From NCBI RefSeq assembly GCF_008123425.1, contig NZ_VSSS01000067.1, positions 62,001 through 126,000 on the forward strand: a stretch of 64,000 nucleotides of DNA. Reading direction: 5' to 3'. Position numbers and translations under genes: made by a program. This document shows positions 46,042 to 55,725 of the stretch, piece after piece. Origin of the DNA: Bradyrhizobium rifense. GTDB lineage: Bacteria > Pseudomonadota > Alphaproteobacteria > Rhizobiales > Xanthobacteraceae. Every line of letters starts with the position of its first letter. The stretch's first letter is position 1. Under the pieces are notes generated by a model. The model saw only the letters and a list, made by a program, of their open reading frames with translations, searched no databases and was not told the DNA's origin.

Positions 46042-46155
46042 GTAGGGTGGGTTAGCCGAAGGCGTAACCCACCTCTTTAGTTTCAGCGGAGGCAGAAGTG
46101 GTGGGTTACGCCGAGCAGATGCGCTTCGCGCATCTGCAGGGCTAACCCACCCTAC
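46042..46155. repeat. Palindromic repeat, family F copy 1
   Basis: Ends GTAGGGTGGGTTAG and CTAACCCACCCTAC, inner arms GGCGTAACCCACC / GGTGGGTTACGCC, with a smaller GATGCGC / GCGCATC hairpin. The right end contains the TAG stop codon (46152-46154) of the AraC gene. A related element lies at 62199-62287. Confidence 0.85.
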
Positions 46156-46952
46156 GAAGCGATATCGAGCCGCACCGTCTCGCTGCTGCGATAGATCGCG
46201 AGATCGCGCGAGCCGACGAAGATCGCGCGCGGCTTCAATCCGTAGAAGCGGCGGATCGAGTGGCTGAAATGGGTCGAGTCGGGATAGCCGATATCCTGCG
46301 CGAGGTGGGCGAGGTTGAGGTCCTGATTGGCGAAGTGCAGCAAATGCCGCGCACGCTTCCAGGCCCGGAAGGAGCGGAACGAGATGCCGGTCTCCTCCTT
46401 GAACAGATGCAGGAAGCGCGAGGCTGAAAGACCCGCCTCGGCCGCGCACGTATCCGCCGTCACCGGCTCACCGGTGAAGCGCCCGATGCGGGCAACCGCG
46501 CGCGTGACCCGCGGGTCGAGCACGCGGCGCGGCAGCGCCTCGCCAAAGCACATCTCATCGAATTCAGCGGTGTTGATGTCGTTATAGCGGCGCTGGCGCA
46601 GCAGCGCGTAGGCGGCGAGAATCTTGCGGGCATAGACCGCCCGGTCCGGTCCCATCAGTCGCTGGGCCAAGGTCTCGATCACGCCATCCGGCATGCTTTC
46701 CGGCTCGAGCGTCACGCTGATTGCAGTGCGGTAGTCGCTGGCAATGGAATGCCGCTGATTCGGCAGGGTGACGAACAGTTCGGCGGTGGCGAGGACGTCA
46801 TCGATGGTCAGATGCAGGCTGCCTTTCACGGCGACATAGACGTGGCAGCAACCTGGAGTCCGCTTGCGAGGGCGGCCGAGCAAGCCGGCATAAAAGACCC
46901 GCTCCGGCGTGATCAGCATCAGATGGTCGGATTCGCGACCTTTATCTTCCAT
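46152..46952 (-). CDS. AraC family transcriptional regulator
   Basis: 266 residues, start after AGGAGG. An N-terminal effector-like domain (about 1-150) without a recognised ligand fold is followed by the AraC double helix-turn-helix: TADTCAAEAGLSASRFLHLFKEETGISF and LAHLAQDIGYPDSTHFSHSIRRFYGLKPRA. Because it lies upstream of the BKACE and carboxylase genes on the same strand, and downstream of the GST/dehydrogenase group, it may control this catabolic region. Its stop codon is supplied by the adjoining repeat. Confidence 0.93.
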   Translation of the reverse strand: MEDKGRESDHLMLITPERVFYAGLLGRPRKRTPGCCHVYVAVKGSLHLTIDDVLATAELFVTLPNQRHSIASDYRTAISVTLEPESMPDGVIETLAQRLMGPDRAVYARKILAAYALLRQRRYNDINTAEFDEMCFGEALPRRVLDPRVTRAVARIGRFTGEPVTADTCAAEAGLSASRFLHLFKEETGISFRSFRAWKRARHLLHFANQDLNLAHLAQDIGYPDSTHFSHSIRRFYGLKPRAIFVGSRDLAIYRSSETVRLDIAS

Positions 46953-47063
46953 TGGGATCCTCCTCGCGCGGCTCTTTGGCCGCTGCGGACGGAGGTCACC
47001 TTAGCCGAAATTTGGGCGCTGTCACGACGGGATAGCGCTGTCATGGCGCGCAAAAGATTACCA

Positions 47064-47092
47064 TTCCGGGACGGCGGTCGGCCGTCCCGGAA
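47064..47092. terminator. Hairpin 3' of the GST gene
   Basis: Perfect 12-bp stem TTCCGGGACGGC / GCCGTCCCGGAA with a 5-base loop. On the minus strand it follows the GST stop (47128) by 36 bases and is trailed by TCTTTTGCG. It probably ends the GST-dehydrogenase transcript before the AraC gene. Confidence 0.65.
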
Positions 47093-47127
47093 CCGCGATG
47101 AGACCGCAGTCCCATCCTGCGGAATGC

Positions 47128-47783
47128 TTACGCCCTTACGCGCGGCGCAACATTCTGCTCGACGCCGGCCTTCTGCTCCGCAGCAACCGCGCGCTTGAAA
47201 CCGTCGCGCTGCTGCAAGCGTGCCCAATAGGCCGCGACATTCGGCCCGAAATCCTTGGCGAGACCGATGTTATCCGCGAGGCGGAGCGCGTAGCCGATGA
47301 CGATGTCGGCGGCGGTGAAGCGGCCGGCGCACAAGGTTTCGGTATTGGCGGTCGCCGCCTCGACGGCGCGCAGCCGCCCCAGGAACCATTTGGCGTAGTC
47401 GGTGGCGACCTGCGGATTGCGGCGCTCCTCCGGCTCGAGCTGGGTGTAGCGGAGCACCAGCGTCTGCGGGAAGGTTAACGTGGCGTCGCTGAAATACATC
47501 CAGTTCAGGAAGGCGCCATAGGCGGGATCCTCGGGGCCGACCATCAGCGGCGTCGGGCCGTATTTGACGCCGAGATAGTGGCAGATGCCGGAGGACTCCG
47601 TCATCTTGGTCTCGCCGTCGACCATGAAAGGAATCGTGCCCAGCGGATTGAGCGCGAGGTATTCCTTGGCGAAGACCCGCGGCGGGAACGGCAGCATCTT
47701 CAGCTCATAAGGCAGTCCCATCTCCTCCAGCATCCAGAGCGGGCGGAACGAGCGCGCGGCGTCGCAGTGATAGAGCGTGATCA

Positions 47784-47784
<1 letters not shown>
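47128..47784 (-). CDS. Glutathione S-transferase family protein
   Basis: 218 residues. The N-terminal thioredoxin-like domain has Ser12 in AARSFRPLW as likely catalytic residue and TESSGICHYLG for glutathione contact. The C-terminal helical domain is complete. Its ATG shares one base with the stop of the upstream acyl-CoA dehydrogenase (TGATG), so the two are translationally coupled. A role in removing reactive intermediates of the same degradation route is plausible. Confidence 0.92.
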
Positions 47785-48947
<1,163 letters not shown>

Positions 48948-48966
48948 TCTTTCTCAGCCTCGTGCT

Positions 48967-50103
48967 TCACAGCCCCATCTGCCGGCTGGCGAGATCCTTC
49001 ATGATCTCCTCGGTGCCGCCGCCGATGGCGTTGACCTTGACCTCGCGGTAGATGCGCTCGGCCTTGATGCCGCGCATGAAGCCGGCGCCGCCAAAGATCT
49101 GCACGGCTTCCGAGGCGCAGAACGCCATGGTCTGCGTCGCCTGGTTCTTCATCATGCAGATTTCAGCGACCGGGCTCTCGCCCTGCTCCAGCCGCCAGGC
49201 CAGCATTTCCAGCATCGCTTGCGAGGCTGCGACCTTCTGCGCCATGTCGACGATCTTGTGGCGGATGACCTGGTGCTGGGCGAGCGGCTTGCCGAAGGTT
49301 TTTCGTTCCTTGGCATAGGCGACGGCCTCATCGAGGCAGACGCGCGCGAAGGCGGTACAGCCTGCGGCCATGCCGATGCGCTCGCTGTTGAAATTCTGCA
49401 TGATGATCTTGAAGCCCTGGCCCTCCTCGCCGATCAGGTTTTCGGCCGGCACGCGGCAATCGTCGAAATGCAGCGTTGCAGTGTCGGAGGCCCACCAGCC
49501 CATCTTCTTCAGCTTGGTGCGCGACAGGCCGGGCGTATCGCCCTCGATCAGGAGCAGGCTGACGCCGCCGGCGCCTTCGCCGCCGGTACGCGCCGCAACG
49601 GTCAGATAATCGGCGCGCATCCCTGAGGTGATGAAGGTCTTTTCGCCACTCACGACGTAGTGATTGCCGTCGCGCCGCGCCCTGGTCCGGAGGTTCGCGA
49701 CATCAGAACCACCGCCCGGCTCGGTGATGGCGAGCGCGGAGATCTTCTCTCCCGAGAGCACTTGCGGCAGCACGCGCGCCTTTACTTCGGGGCGCGCTGC
49801 GCGTGCGATCGGCGGCGAGCCAATGGTGTGGCTCATCAGGCTCGCGCTGATGCCGCCGGCTCCTGCCCGCGCCAGTTCCTGGCTGGCCACGATCTTCATG
49901 AACTGGTCGGCGGCGATCCCGCCATGTTCCTCGGGGAATCCCAGCCCCAACAGGCCGATCTCGGCCGCCCTGCGATAGAGCGCGCGGGGGAATTCGCCGG
50001 CTTCGTCCCATTCATGGGCGAAGGGTGCGATCTCCTTGTCGACGAAGCGGCTCATGACGTCGCGGAAGGCGTCGTGCTCGGCGGTATAGAACGGGCTCTT
50101 CAT
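48967..50103 (-). CDS. Acyl-CoA dehydrogenase family protein
   Basis: 378 residues from the ATG at 50103. A longer frame (to 50148) adds 15 residues without homology and lacks a better ribosome-binding site. Signature ITEPGGGSDVANLRTRARRD and the C-terminal REVKVNAIGGGTEEIMKDL are standard. First gene of the dehydrogenase-dehydrogenase-GST operon, divergent from the acyl-CoA synthetase at 50366. The C-terminal sequence shows close kinship to the 47784 protein, but the middle domains differ. Confidence 0.93.
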   Translation of the reverse strand: MKSPFYTAEHDAFRDVMSRFVDKEIAPFAHEWDEAGEFPRALYRRAAEIGLLGLGFPEEHGGIAADQFMKIVASQELARAGAGGISASLMSHTIGSPPIARAARPEVKARVLPQVLSGEKISALAITEPGGGSDVANLRTRARRDGNHYVVSGEKTFITSGMRADYLTVAARTGGEGAGGVSLLLIEGDTPGLSRTKLKKMGWWASDTATLHFDDCRVPAENLIGEEGQGFKIIMQNFNSERIGMAAGCTAFARVCLDEAVAYAKERKTFGKPLAQHQVIRHKIVDMAQKVAASQAMLEMLAWRLEQGESPVAEICMMKNQATQTMAFCASEAVQIFGGAGFMRGIKAERIYREVKVNAIGGGTEEIMKDLASRQMGL

Positions 50104-50365
50104 TGCATGCGCGCTTTCTCTCTTCGCGTTCCACCATGGCCGGAACATTGGCGGCTCACTTGCGCCGAGTGGCTGGGTGGGGCGTGGCGCCTCGCCGGCC
50201 CAAGCCCTAGCAACTCAACGCAAGACGATTTTCGTCCCCCGCAGGCCAACTCCAAATCAAAAAAAGACTGCTGCACAAAACTCCGGCTGGCCTCCCAGGG
50301 CCATGCCGGGCATGGTGCACAGCAATAAAAAGGCAGGCGGCACAAGACCGCCGAGGGAGGGATTG

Positions 50366-51916
50366 TTGGCCGTTCGTTATTACGACTGGATCGCCCATCA
50401 CGCGCGCCGCGCACCTCACAGGGTTGCGGCCATCGACCTCGCGAGCGAGCGCCGCTTCACTTATGCGCAGCTCGACAACCGCGTCTCGCGCCTCGCCTCA
50501 TTCTTCCACCACGCGCTCAAGATCTCGCGCGGCGATCGCGTCGCGGTGCTGGCGCTGAACACGACCGATACGCTGGAGGTGCAGTTCGCCTGCGGACGGC
50601 TTGGTGCCGTCTTCGTGCCGCTGAACACCCGCCTCACCGTTCCCGAGCTTCAGTTCATCACCGGCGATTGCGCGCCGAAGGTGATGATCCACGACACTGA
50701 TCTCGCCGAGACCGCGCTTACCGTTGCAAAACTCTGCAACGTCGCCATCAGCCTGCTGCTCGGCCCCGGCGGCGCCTATGAGGCCGGCATCGCCTCTGCC
50801 AAGCCGCTCGACCGCGCCGAGAACGTCACGCTCGATGACGTCTCGACCATCATGTACACGTCGGGCACCACGGGCCATCCGAAGGGCGCGACCATCACCC
50901 ATGGCATGACCTTCTGGAATTGCGTCAATCTTGGCGGCCCAGCCTGCATCGGACCGTCCTCGGTGCTGCTCACCGTGCTGCCGCTGTTCCACACCGGCGG
51001 GCTCAACTGCTACACTAAACCCGTGCTGCATGCCGGCGGCACCGTGATGATCATGCGCGCGTTCGATCCCGGCACGGCGCTTTGCCTGATCAACGATCCC
51101 GCGCGTGGCATCAACGTGTTCTTCGGCGTGCCCGCGATCTACCAGTTCATGGCGCAACAACCGGCCTTCGCGACGACCGACCTTTCCCGACTGATCGTCT
51201 GCGGTGTCGGCGGCGCTCCGATGCCGGTGCCGCTGCTGAAGGTGTGGGAGGCGCGCGGCGTCGCGCTCCAACAGGGTTACGGCATGACCGAGACGTCGCC
51301 CGCCGTGCTGGTGCTCGATCGCGAGGACGCAGCACGCAAGGCCGGCTCCGCCGGCAAGCCGGTGCTGCACACCGAGGTCCGCATCGTCCGTCCCGACGGC
51401 AGCGCTGCCGATGTCGGCGAGCTCGGTGAGCTCTGGGTCAAGGGACCGAACATCACGCCGGGCTACTGGAACCGGCCGGAGGCAAACAAATCCTCCTTCA
51501 CCGACGGCTGGCTGCATACGGGCGATGCGACGCGCGTGGACGAAGAAGGCTTCTACTACATCGTCGATCGCTGGAAGGACATGTACATCTCCGGCGGCGA
51601 AAACGTCTATCCGGCTGAAGTGGAGAACGTCCTGCATCAGCTCACCGCGATCGCGGAAGCGGCCGTGATCGGCATTCCCGATCCGCAATGGGGCGAGGTC
51701 GGCCTCGCCATCGTTGCGGTCAAACAGGGGCAGCTGCTGACCGAGGCCGATGTCTTTGCGCATTGCGCGGCCAATCTCGCGCGCTTCAAATGTCCGCGCC
51801 AGGTTCGCTTCGTCGAAGCGCTGCCACGCAACGCCACCGGCAAGATCCACAAGCCGACCCTCCGCAAGGAATTCTCGGTCTCGTCCGAGGTCGACAAGAA
51901 AGTCGCCAACGCCTGA
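50366..51916 (+). CDS. AMP-forming acyl-CoA synthetase (long-chain fatty acid type)
   Basis: 516 residues starting at TTG, 5 bases after GGAGG; the frame runs further upstream but is overlapped by low-quality sequence. Motifs: MYTSGTTGHPKGAT, GYGMTETSP, DGWLHTGDATRVDEEGFYYIVDRWKDMYISGGENVYPAEVE (split), and PRNATGKIHKPTL with the catalytic Lys. It activates a fatty or aromatic acid. It is divergent from the dehydrogenase operon, which could use its CoA product. Confidence 0.93.
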   Translation: MAVRYYDWIAHHARRAPHRVAAIDLASERRFTYAQLDNRVSRLASFFHHALKISRGDRVAVLALNTTDTLEVQFACGRLGAVFVPLNTRLTVPELQFITGDCAPKVMIHDTDLAETALTVAKLCNVAISLLLGPGGAYEAGIASAKPLDRAENVTLDDVSTIMYTSGTTGHPKGATITHGMTFWNCVNLGGPACIGPSSVLLTVLPLFHTGGLNCYTKPVLHAGGTVMIMRAFDPGTALCLINDPARGINVFFGVPAIYQFMAQQPAFATTDLSRLIVCGVGGAPMPVPLLKVWEARGVALQQGYGMTETSPAVLVLDREDAARKAGSAGKPVLHTEVRIVRPDGSAADVGELGELWVKGPNITPGYWNRPEANKSSFTDGWLHTGDATRVDEEGFYYIVDRWKDMYISGGENVYPAEVENVLHQLTAIAEAAVIGIPDPQWGEVGLAIVAVKQGQLLTEADVFAHCAANLARFKCPRQVRFVEALPRNATGKIHKPTLRKEFSVSSEVDKKVANA

Positions 51917-51919
51917 TCA

Positions 51920-51941
51920 AAGCGCCCTCTTGTGGGCGCTT
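51920..51941 (+). terminator. Intrinsic terminator after acyl-CoA synthetase
   Basis: 8-bp stem AAGCGCCC / GGGCGCTT with loop TCTTGT, followed by CTTTGTTTC, 3 bases after the synthetase stop. It separates the synthetase from the binding-protein gene 50 bases on, which may have its own promoter or read-through expression. Confidence 0.65.
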
Positions 51942-51990
51942 CTTTGTTTCTGACGTGCCTGACTCCAACCAAGAAACCCAAGGAAATTTT

Positions 51991-53211
51991 ATGAAGAGGA
52001 AACTCTCCCTGCTCGCCGCTACAGCGGCCCTGGCATTGTTCACGGCCCAGGGCGCCCAGGCACAGAAGGCGTACGATACCGGCGTCACCGACACCGAGAT
52101 CAAGCTTGGCAATGTCGAAGCCTATTCCGGCCCTGCTTCCGCCTACGGCGTCATCGGCAAGACCGAGGAAGCCTATTTCAAGATGATCAATGACCAGGGC
52201 GGCATGAACGGCCGCAAGATCAACTGGATCTCCTATGACGACGGCTACTCGCCGCCGAAGACGGTGGAGCAGATCCGCAAGCTGATCGAGAGCGACGAGG
52301 TCTTCCTGGTGTTCAACGCGCTGGGCACGCCGACCCAGACCGCCGTTCAGAAATATCACAACTCGAAGAAGGTGCCGCAGCTGTTCCTCGCCACCGGCGC
52401 CAGCAAGTGGAACGATCCGCACAACTTCCCCTGGACCATGGGCTTCCAGCCGAGCTACCGAGTCGAGGCCCGGATCTTCGCCAAATACATCCTGAAGGAG
52501 AAGCCGGACGCGAAGGTCGCGATCTTCTATGCCAACGACGATTTCGGCAAAGACTACCTTGCCGGCATCAAGGACGTGTTCGGCGACAAGGCATCCAAGC
52601 TGATCGTGGCCGAAGAAAGCTACGAGACGTCCGAGCCCTCGATCGACGCCCATATCGTCAAGCTCAAGGACACCGGCGCCGATACGTTCGTGAATATTGC
52701 GACCCCGAAATTCGCGGCGCAGGCGATCAAGAAGATCGCCGAGCTCGGCTGGAAGCCGATGCATCTGATGACCGACGTCTCGGTGTCGATCGGCGCAGTG
52801 ATGAAACCGGCCGGCCTCGAGGCCTCCGAGGGCGTGCTCTCGGCCGGCTACCTCAAGGATGCCTCGGATCCGCAGTGGAAGGACGATGCCGGCATGAAGA
52901 AGTTCATGGCCTTCATCGAGAAGTACATGCCGGGCGCGAACATCTCGGACGCCAATCTGGTTTACGGCTACGCCGCAGCCCAGACGATGGTTCAGGTGCT
53001 GAAGCAGGCGGGCGACAATCTCACCCGCGAGAACGTGATGAAGCAGGCCGCCAGCCTGAAGGACTTCACCCCCGACACGCTGATCCCGGGGATCACGATC
53101 AACACCTCGGCCACCGATTTCGCACCGATCGAGCAGCTCAAGATGTGGCGTTTCAAGAGCGGCCAGTGGGAATTGTTCGGCCCCATCATCAGCGCCGAGC
53201 CGAGCGGCTAG
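51991..53211 (+). CDS. Liv-type ABC transporter substrate-binding protein
   Basis: 406 residues from the ATG at 51991, preceded by AAGGAAA. A Sec signal (about 1-24, ending AQAQ) and a Peripla_BP_6 fold: TEIKLGNVEAYSGPASAYG, and VAIFYANDDFGKDYLAG in the middle. Many relatives bind aromatic or short-chain carboxylates instead of amino acids. It follows the acyl-CoA synthetase, so its ligand may be the acid that the synthetase activates. No permease or ATPase genes are nearby. Confidence 0.93.
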   Translation: MKRKLSLLAATAALALFTAQGAQAQKAYDTGVTDTEIKLGNVEAYSGPASAYGVIGKTEEAYFKMINDQGGMNGRKINWISYDDGYSPPKTVEQIRKLIESDEVFLVFNALGTPTQTAVQKYHNSKKVPQLFLATGASKWNDPHNFPWTMGFQPSYRVEARIFAKYILKEKPDAKVAIFYANDDFGKDYLAGIKDVFGDKASKLIVAEESYETSEPSIDAHIVKLKDTGADTFVNIATPKFAAQAIKKIAELGWKPMHLMTDVSVSIGAVMKPAGLEASEGVLSAGYLKDASDPQWKDDAGMKKFMAFIEKYMPGANISDANLVYGYAAAQTMVQVLKQAGDNLTRENVMKQAASLKDFTPDTLIPGITINTSATDFAPIEQLKMWRFKSGQWELFGPIISAEPSG

Positions 53212-53224
53212 TTTCGATCGGAAA

Positions 53225-54715
53225 TTACCGCACACGCGAGATAGCGGCCGAAAGGCCGCTATCTTTTTGATCGCGATCGCACGCGTCCTGGCTCACATCG
53301 ATGGCCACGACGGAAAGTCCGAGACGGCGCACATCGCCGACACCTTTGAGCACGGGGCAAGCCCATGCCAAAGTGGCGACGCCTGACTTTGGCAGATCCA
53401 GGTTCAGCGTATAGCGGTCACAACCGATATCAATCGCGGCGGGATCGACACGCGCGCCGTCGAAATAGAACTGCGTGCCGATTTCATCGAGCGGCGCACG
53501 CAGCGCCGGACTTCGGATGCAGACCGTGTTGCGCCCAGGCAGCCCCTTGATGCGGACGGCCGCCTGCGGCTCGCTCCAGCGAAATGTATGGCCGGCCGCC
53601 GTCTCCACGGCGTGAAATCCAAGCTCCGCGAGGACATGATCACCGAGCAGTTTCGGCGCAAGCCTGGCATGCCCACGAGTGCGACGGATAGATTCGAGCC
53701 GCTGAAAGCGGATCAGCGATGAGATGTAGCGCCTCATCCATCGCGCCATGGCGTCGCTCGACCCGACCACCGCCAGCGCCGTCAGCATCGTTCGCGCATG
53801 TGCGACGGCGAGGCGCGCGGCGACACGCGCATGGAGATCACCAAACAGCGCCGGCGCGATCCAGCGCCACGAGGCCCGCAGCTTCTCGTCGGGCCGCTTC
53901 CATCCCCTGTAGCGCATCAGCGCGTTTAGGGCGTGGAGGGCAAGCGCATCATCATCGACATTATCCCGCTCGCTCCATTCGTGGGGAATCTCGAGCAGCT
54001 CCCAACCCGGATCACGCCGATCCCCGCTGAGATAGCGGATCTCGCCTTGCACGAAGTCGAGCGTGAATGTCTTCAGCTCGCCGATCCGGCCGACGTAATA
54101 ATGATGGAAGCGCGCTTCCTCGAGATAACCGACGGCGTAGCCTCGCGCAAAATATCCAGCGGCGAGCACCCATTCGGCGAAATGCCCGAATTCTTCGCGC
54201 AGGCCCCCGCACTCCTCGTAGACGTCGCGCCGCGTCACGAAGCACTGGTCGAGCACCTTGCGCCAGGGATGCTGTTTCAAGCCGAAGTCGATGTCGGCCT
54301 GGTACATCGCAGCTTCCGCCTCTGACAGGCGGTTATGGCAGATCGGAAGTGAGCGGCAGGAAAATCCGACCCAATCGGGATGGTCATCGATCGCGCGGAT
54401 GCAAAGCTCGATCACGTCGGGCTCGGGCCAGCAATGCGATTCCGTGAAGAACAGATAGCGTCCGCGAGCCCTGGCCGCCCCGATAGCGCTGAGCTCGATG
54501 TCGTGAACGCAGTCGGTGGATTCGAGGCGCGCCTGGCCGGCGACGAGCGCCTTCAGCTCCGCGTGCGCGGTAAAATCCGGCGGCATGACCAGGATGATCT
54601 CGTAGAGAGACCTGTCAACTGTCTGCGATGTCCAGCCGAGCCAGCACTGTTCCCACTGCCCGCGGTGATCTCTAAGCGGGATGATAACGGAGAACAGCGG
54701 CCAGTCGGGACCCAT
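53225..54715 (-). CDS. Family 2 glycosyltransferase-like protein with C-terminal extension
   Basis: 496 residues from the ATG at 54715. A GTG at 54727 would sit directly against the GAGGAG site, so the ATG is preferred. N-terminal GT-A domain (FSVIIPLRDHRGQWEQC; the family acidic motif is weak, with FFTESHCWPEPDVIELC in the usual place), then helical segments and a C-terminal beta-rich region of about 130 residues that I do not recognise. Sugar and acceptor are unknown. It lies 53 bases after the XRE regulator gene on the same strand. Confidence 0.82.
   Translation of the reverse strand: MGPDWPLFSVIIPLRDHRGQWEQCWLGWTSQTVDRSLYEIILVMPPDFTAHAELKALVAGQARLESTDCVHDIELSAIGAARARGRYLFFTESHCWPEPDVIELCIRAIDDHPDWVGFSCRSLPICHNRLSEAEAAMYQADIDFGLKQHPWRKVLDQCFVTRRDVYEECGGLREEFGHFAEWVLAAGYFARGYAVGYLEEARFHHYYVGRIGELKTFTLDFVQGEIRYLSGDRRDPGWELLEIPHEWSERDNVDDDALALHALNALMRYRGWKRPDEKLRASWRWIAPALFGDLHARVAARLAVAHARTMLTALAVVGSSDAMARWMRRYISSLIRFQRLESIRRTRGHARLAPKLLGDHVLAELGFHAVETAAGHTFRWSEPQAAVRIKGLPGRNTVCIRSPALRAPLDEIGTQFYFDGARVDPAAIDIGCDRYTLNLDLPKSGVATLAWACPVLKGVGDVRRLGLSVVAIDVSQDACDRDQKDSGLSAAISRVR
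53239..53268 (+). terminator. Strong intrinsic terminator of the binding-protein gene
   Basis: 11-bp perfect stem AGATAGCGGCC / GGCCGCTATCT with a GAAA tetraloop and a run of five T at 53264-53268. It ends the plus-strand transcript and lies within the 3' coding end of the convergent glycosyltransferase gene (stop at 53225). Confidence 0.9.
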
Positions 54716-54768
54716 GCCGGATTTCACTCCTCAACATGATCGCGCGAGACGCCGATTCGGGCGCTGGT

Positions 54769-55539
54769 TCAGGCAGGCAAAAAGAGCGCAAAAGACTCGT
54801 CGACAGTACGCCGAAGGTGATCGCGATACAGCTTGTAATTCGTGTGGTCGGGCGCGATCCGGCCCACAGCCGGATCAACGATATTCCGTGCCGGCACATA
54901 GGCTATGGGTGCTGCGACCGGCGTCAGTTGCGAGCCGGCACCGGCGCGCAGCGTCGAGATGATGCCATACATCGCGCCAGACACGGTTGGCCGCGATACC
55001 GTGATCACGCGATGCTGGCCATGCTTGTTGATGACAAGATAGATGAACCCCGACTGGTGCGGCACTGCAACTTCGCCGGTGTGCTCATAGGCCGCATCGG
55101 TCCGCTCGCCCTCGCGGAAGACCAGCGAGGAAACCTTCGGCTCCCAGACGATCTCGGTGCGATAGGCGAAGATCGCATCCTTGTCGCCAAAGGACGGCCG
55201 CAGCGTGATGTACAGGTCCTCGATCCAGGTCACCGCGCGATGCGAATAGGAGCCGAGGCTGTCGGGCGCGACATCGTTGCCAGCCGTGGGCGACGGCGCA
55301 ACCGTGCTCTTGCGCAGGGAGACACCCAGCGCCTGCTCGAGCCGGACCGTAGTTGCCAGCGTGAACGGGCGGCGGCCGCCGAGCGCTTTCTCCAGCGTCG
55401 ACAGGCTGAGCTTGGCCTGCTCGGCCAGCGCCTGCCGTGAAATCCGGCGCCTGGCGATCTCCTCGCGGATCGTCTCCGCGACCTCCCGGCTTTGGTCGTC
55501 CGAAAGCTGCCCGTCGTTGAGTTTATCCGGCGTCTGCAT
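54769..55539 (-). CDS. XRE-type regulator with uncharacterised C-terminal domain
   Basis: 256 residues. The helix-turn-helix (about 29-75: ISRQALAEQAKLSLSTLEKALGG, FTLATTVRLEQALG) is of the Cro/C1 type. Residues about 100-250 form a beta-rich domain (TWIEDLYITLRPSF, AYRTEIVWEP, QSGFIYLVINKHGQHRVITVS) that I cannot match to a named sensor or enzyme. It is divergent from the VIT/VWA protein of the sortase pair and probably co-transcribed with the glycosyltransferase, so it is a candidate regulator for this block. Confidence 0.82.
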   Translation of the reverse strand: MQTPDKLNDGQLSDDQSREVAETIREEIARRRISRQALAEQAKLSLSTLEKALGGRRPFTLATTVRLEQALGVSLRKSTVAPSPTAGNDVAPDSLGSYSHRAVTWIEDLYITLRPSFGDKDAIFAYRTEIVWEPKVSSLVFREGERTDAAYEHTGEVAVPHQSGFIYLVINKHGQHRVITVSRPTVSGAMYGIISTLRAGAGSQLTPVAAPIAYVPARNIVDPAVGRIAPDHTNYKLYRDHLRRTVDESFALFLPA

Positions 55540-55725
55540 CGTTAACCCTGCTCCACGGCCGCCAGTCTAGCAGGGCGGACAAGTCAGCACAAAACCGGAC
55601 ATGGCCGCCAAAGCGGTGGCCCGGCAAGGCCAGCCGCGGCGGAACATTGCCGTTCATTCTGCTCGCGAAATCACCCCCTCCCGACCGATGCTTGGCGTCG
55701 TCAAACACCTTTCGGGAGCAGGCCA

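Noticed and set aside
51688..51990. 101-codon upstream extension of the Liv-type binding protein
   Set aside because: It overlaps the synthetase gene and would bury the signal peptide; the ATG at 51991 has a ribosome-binding site and a signal peptide right after it.
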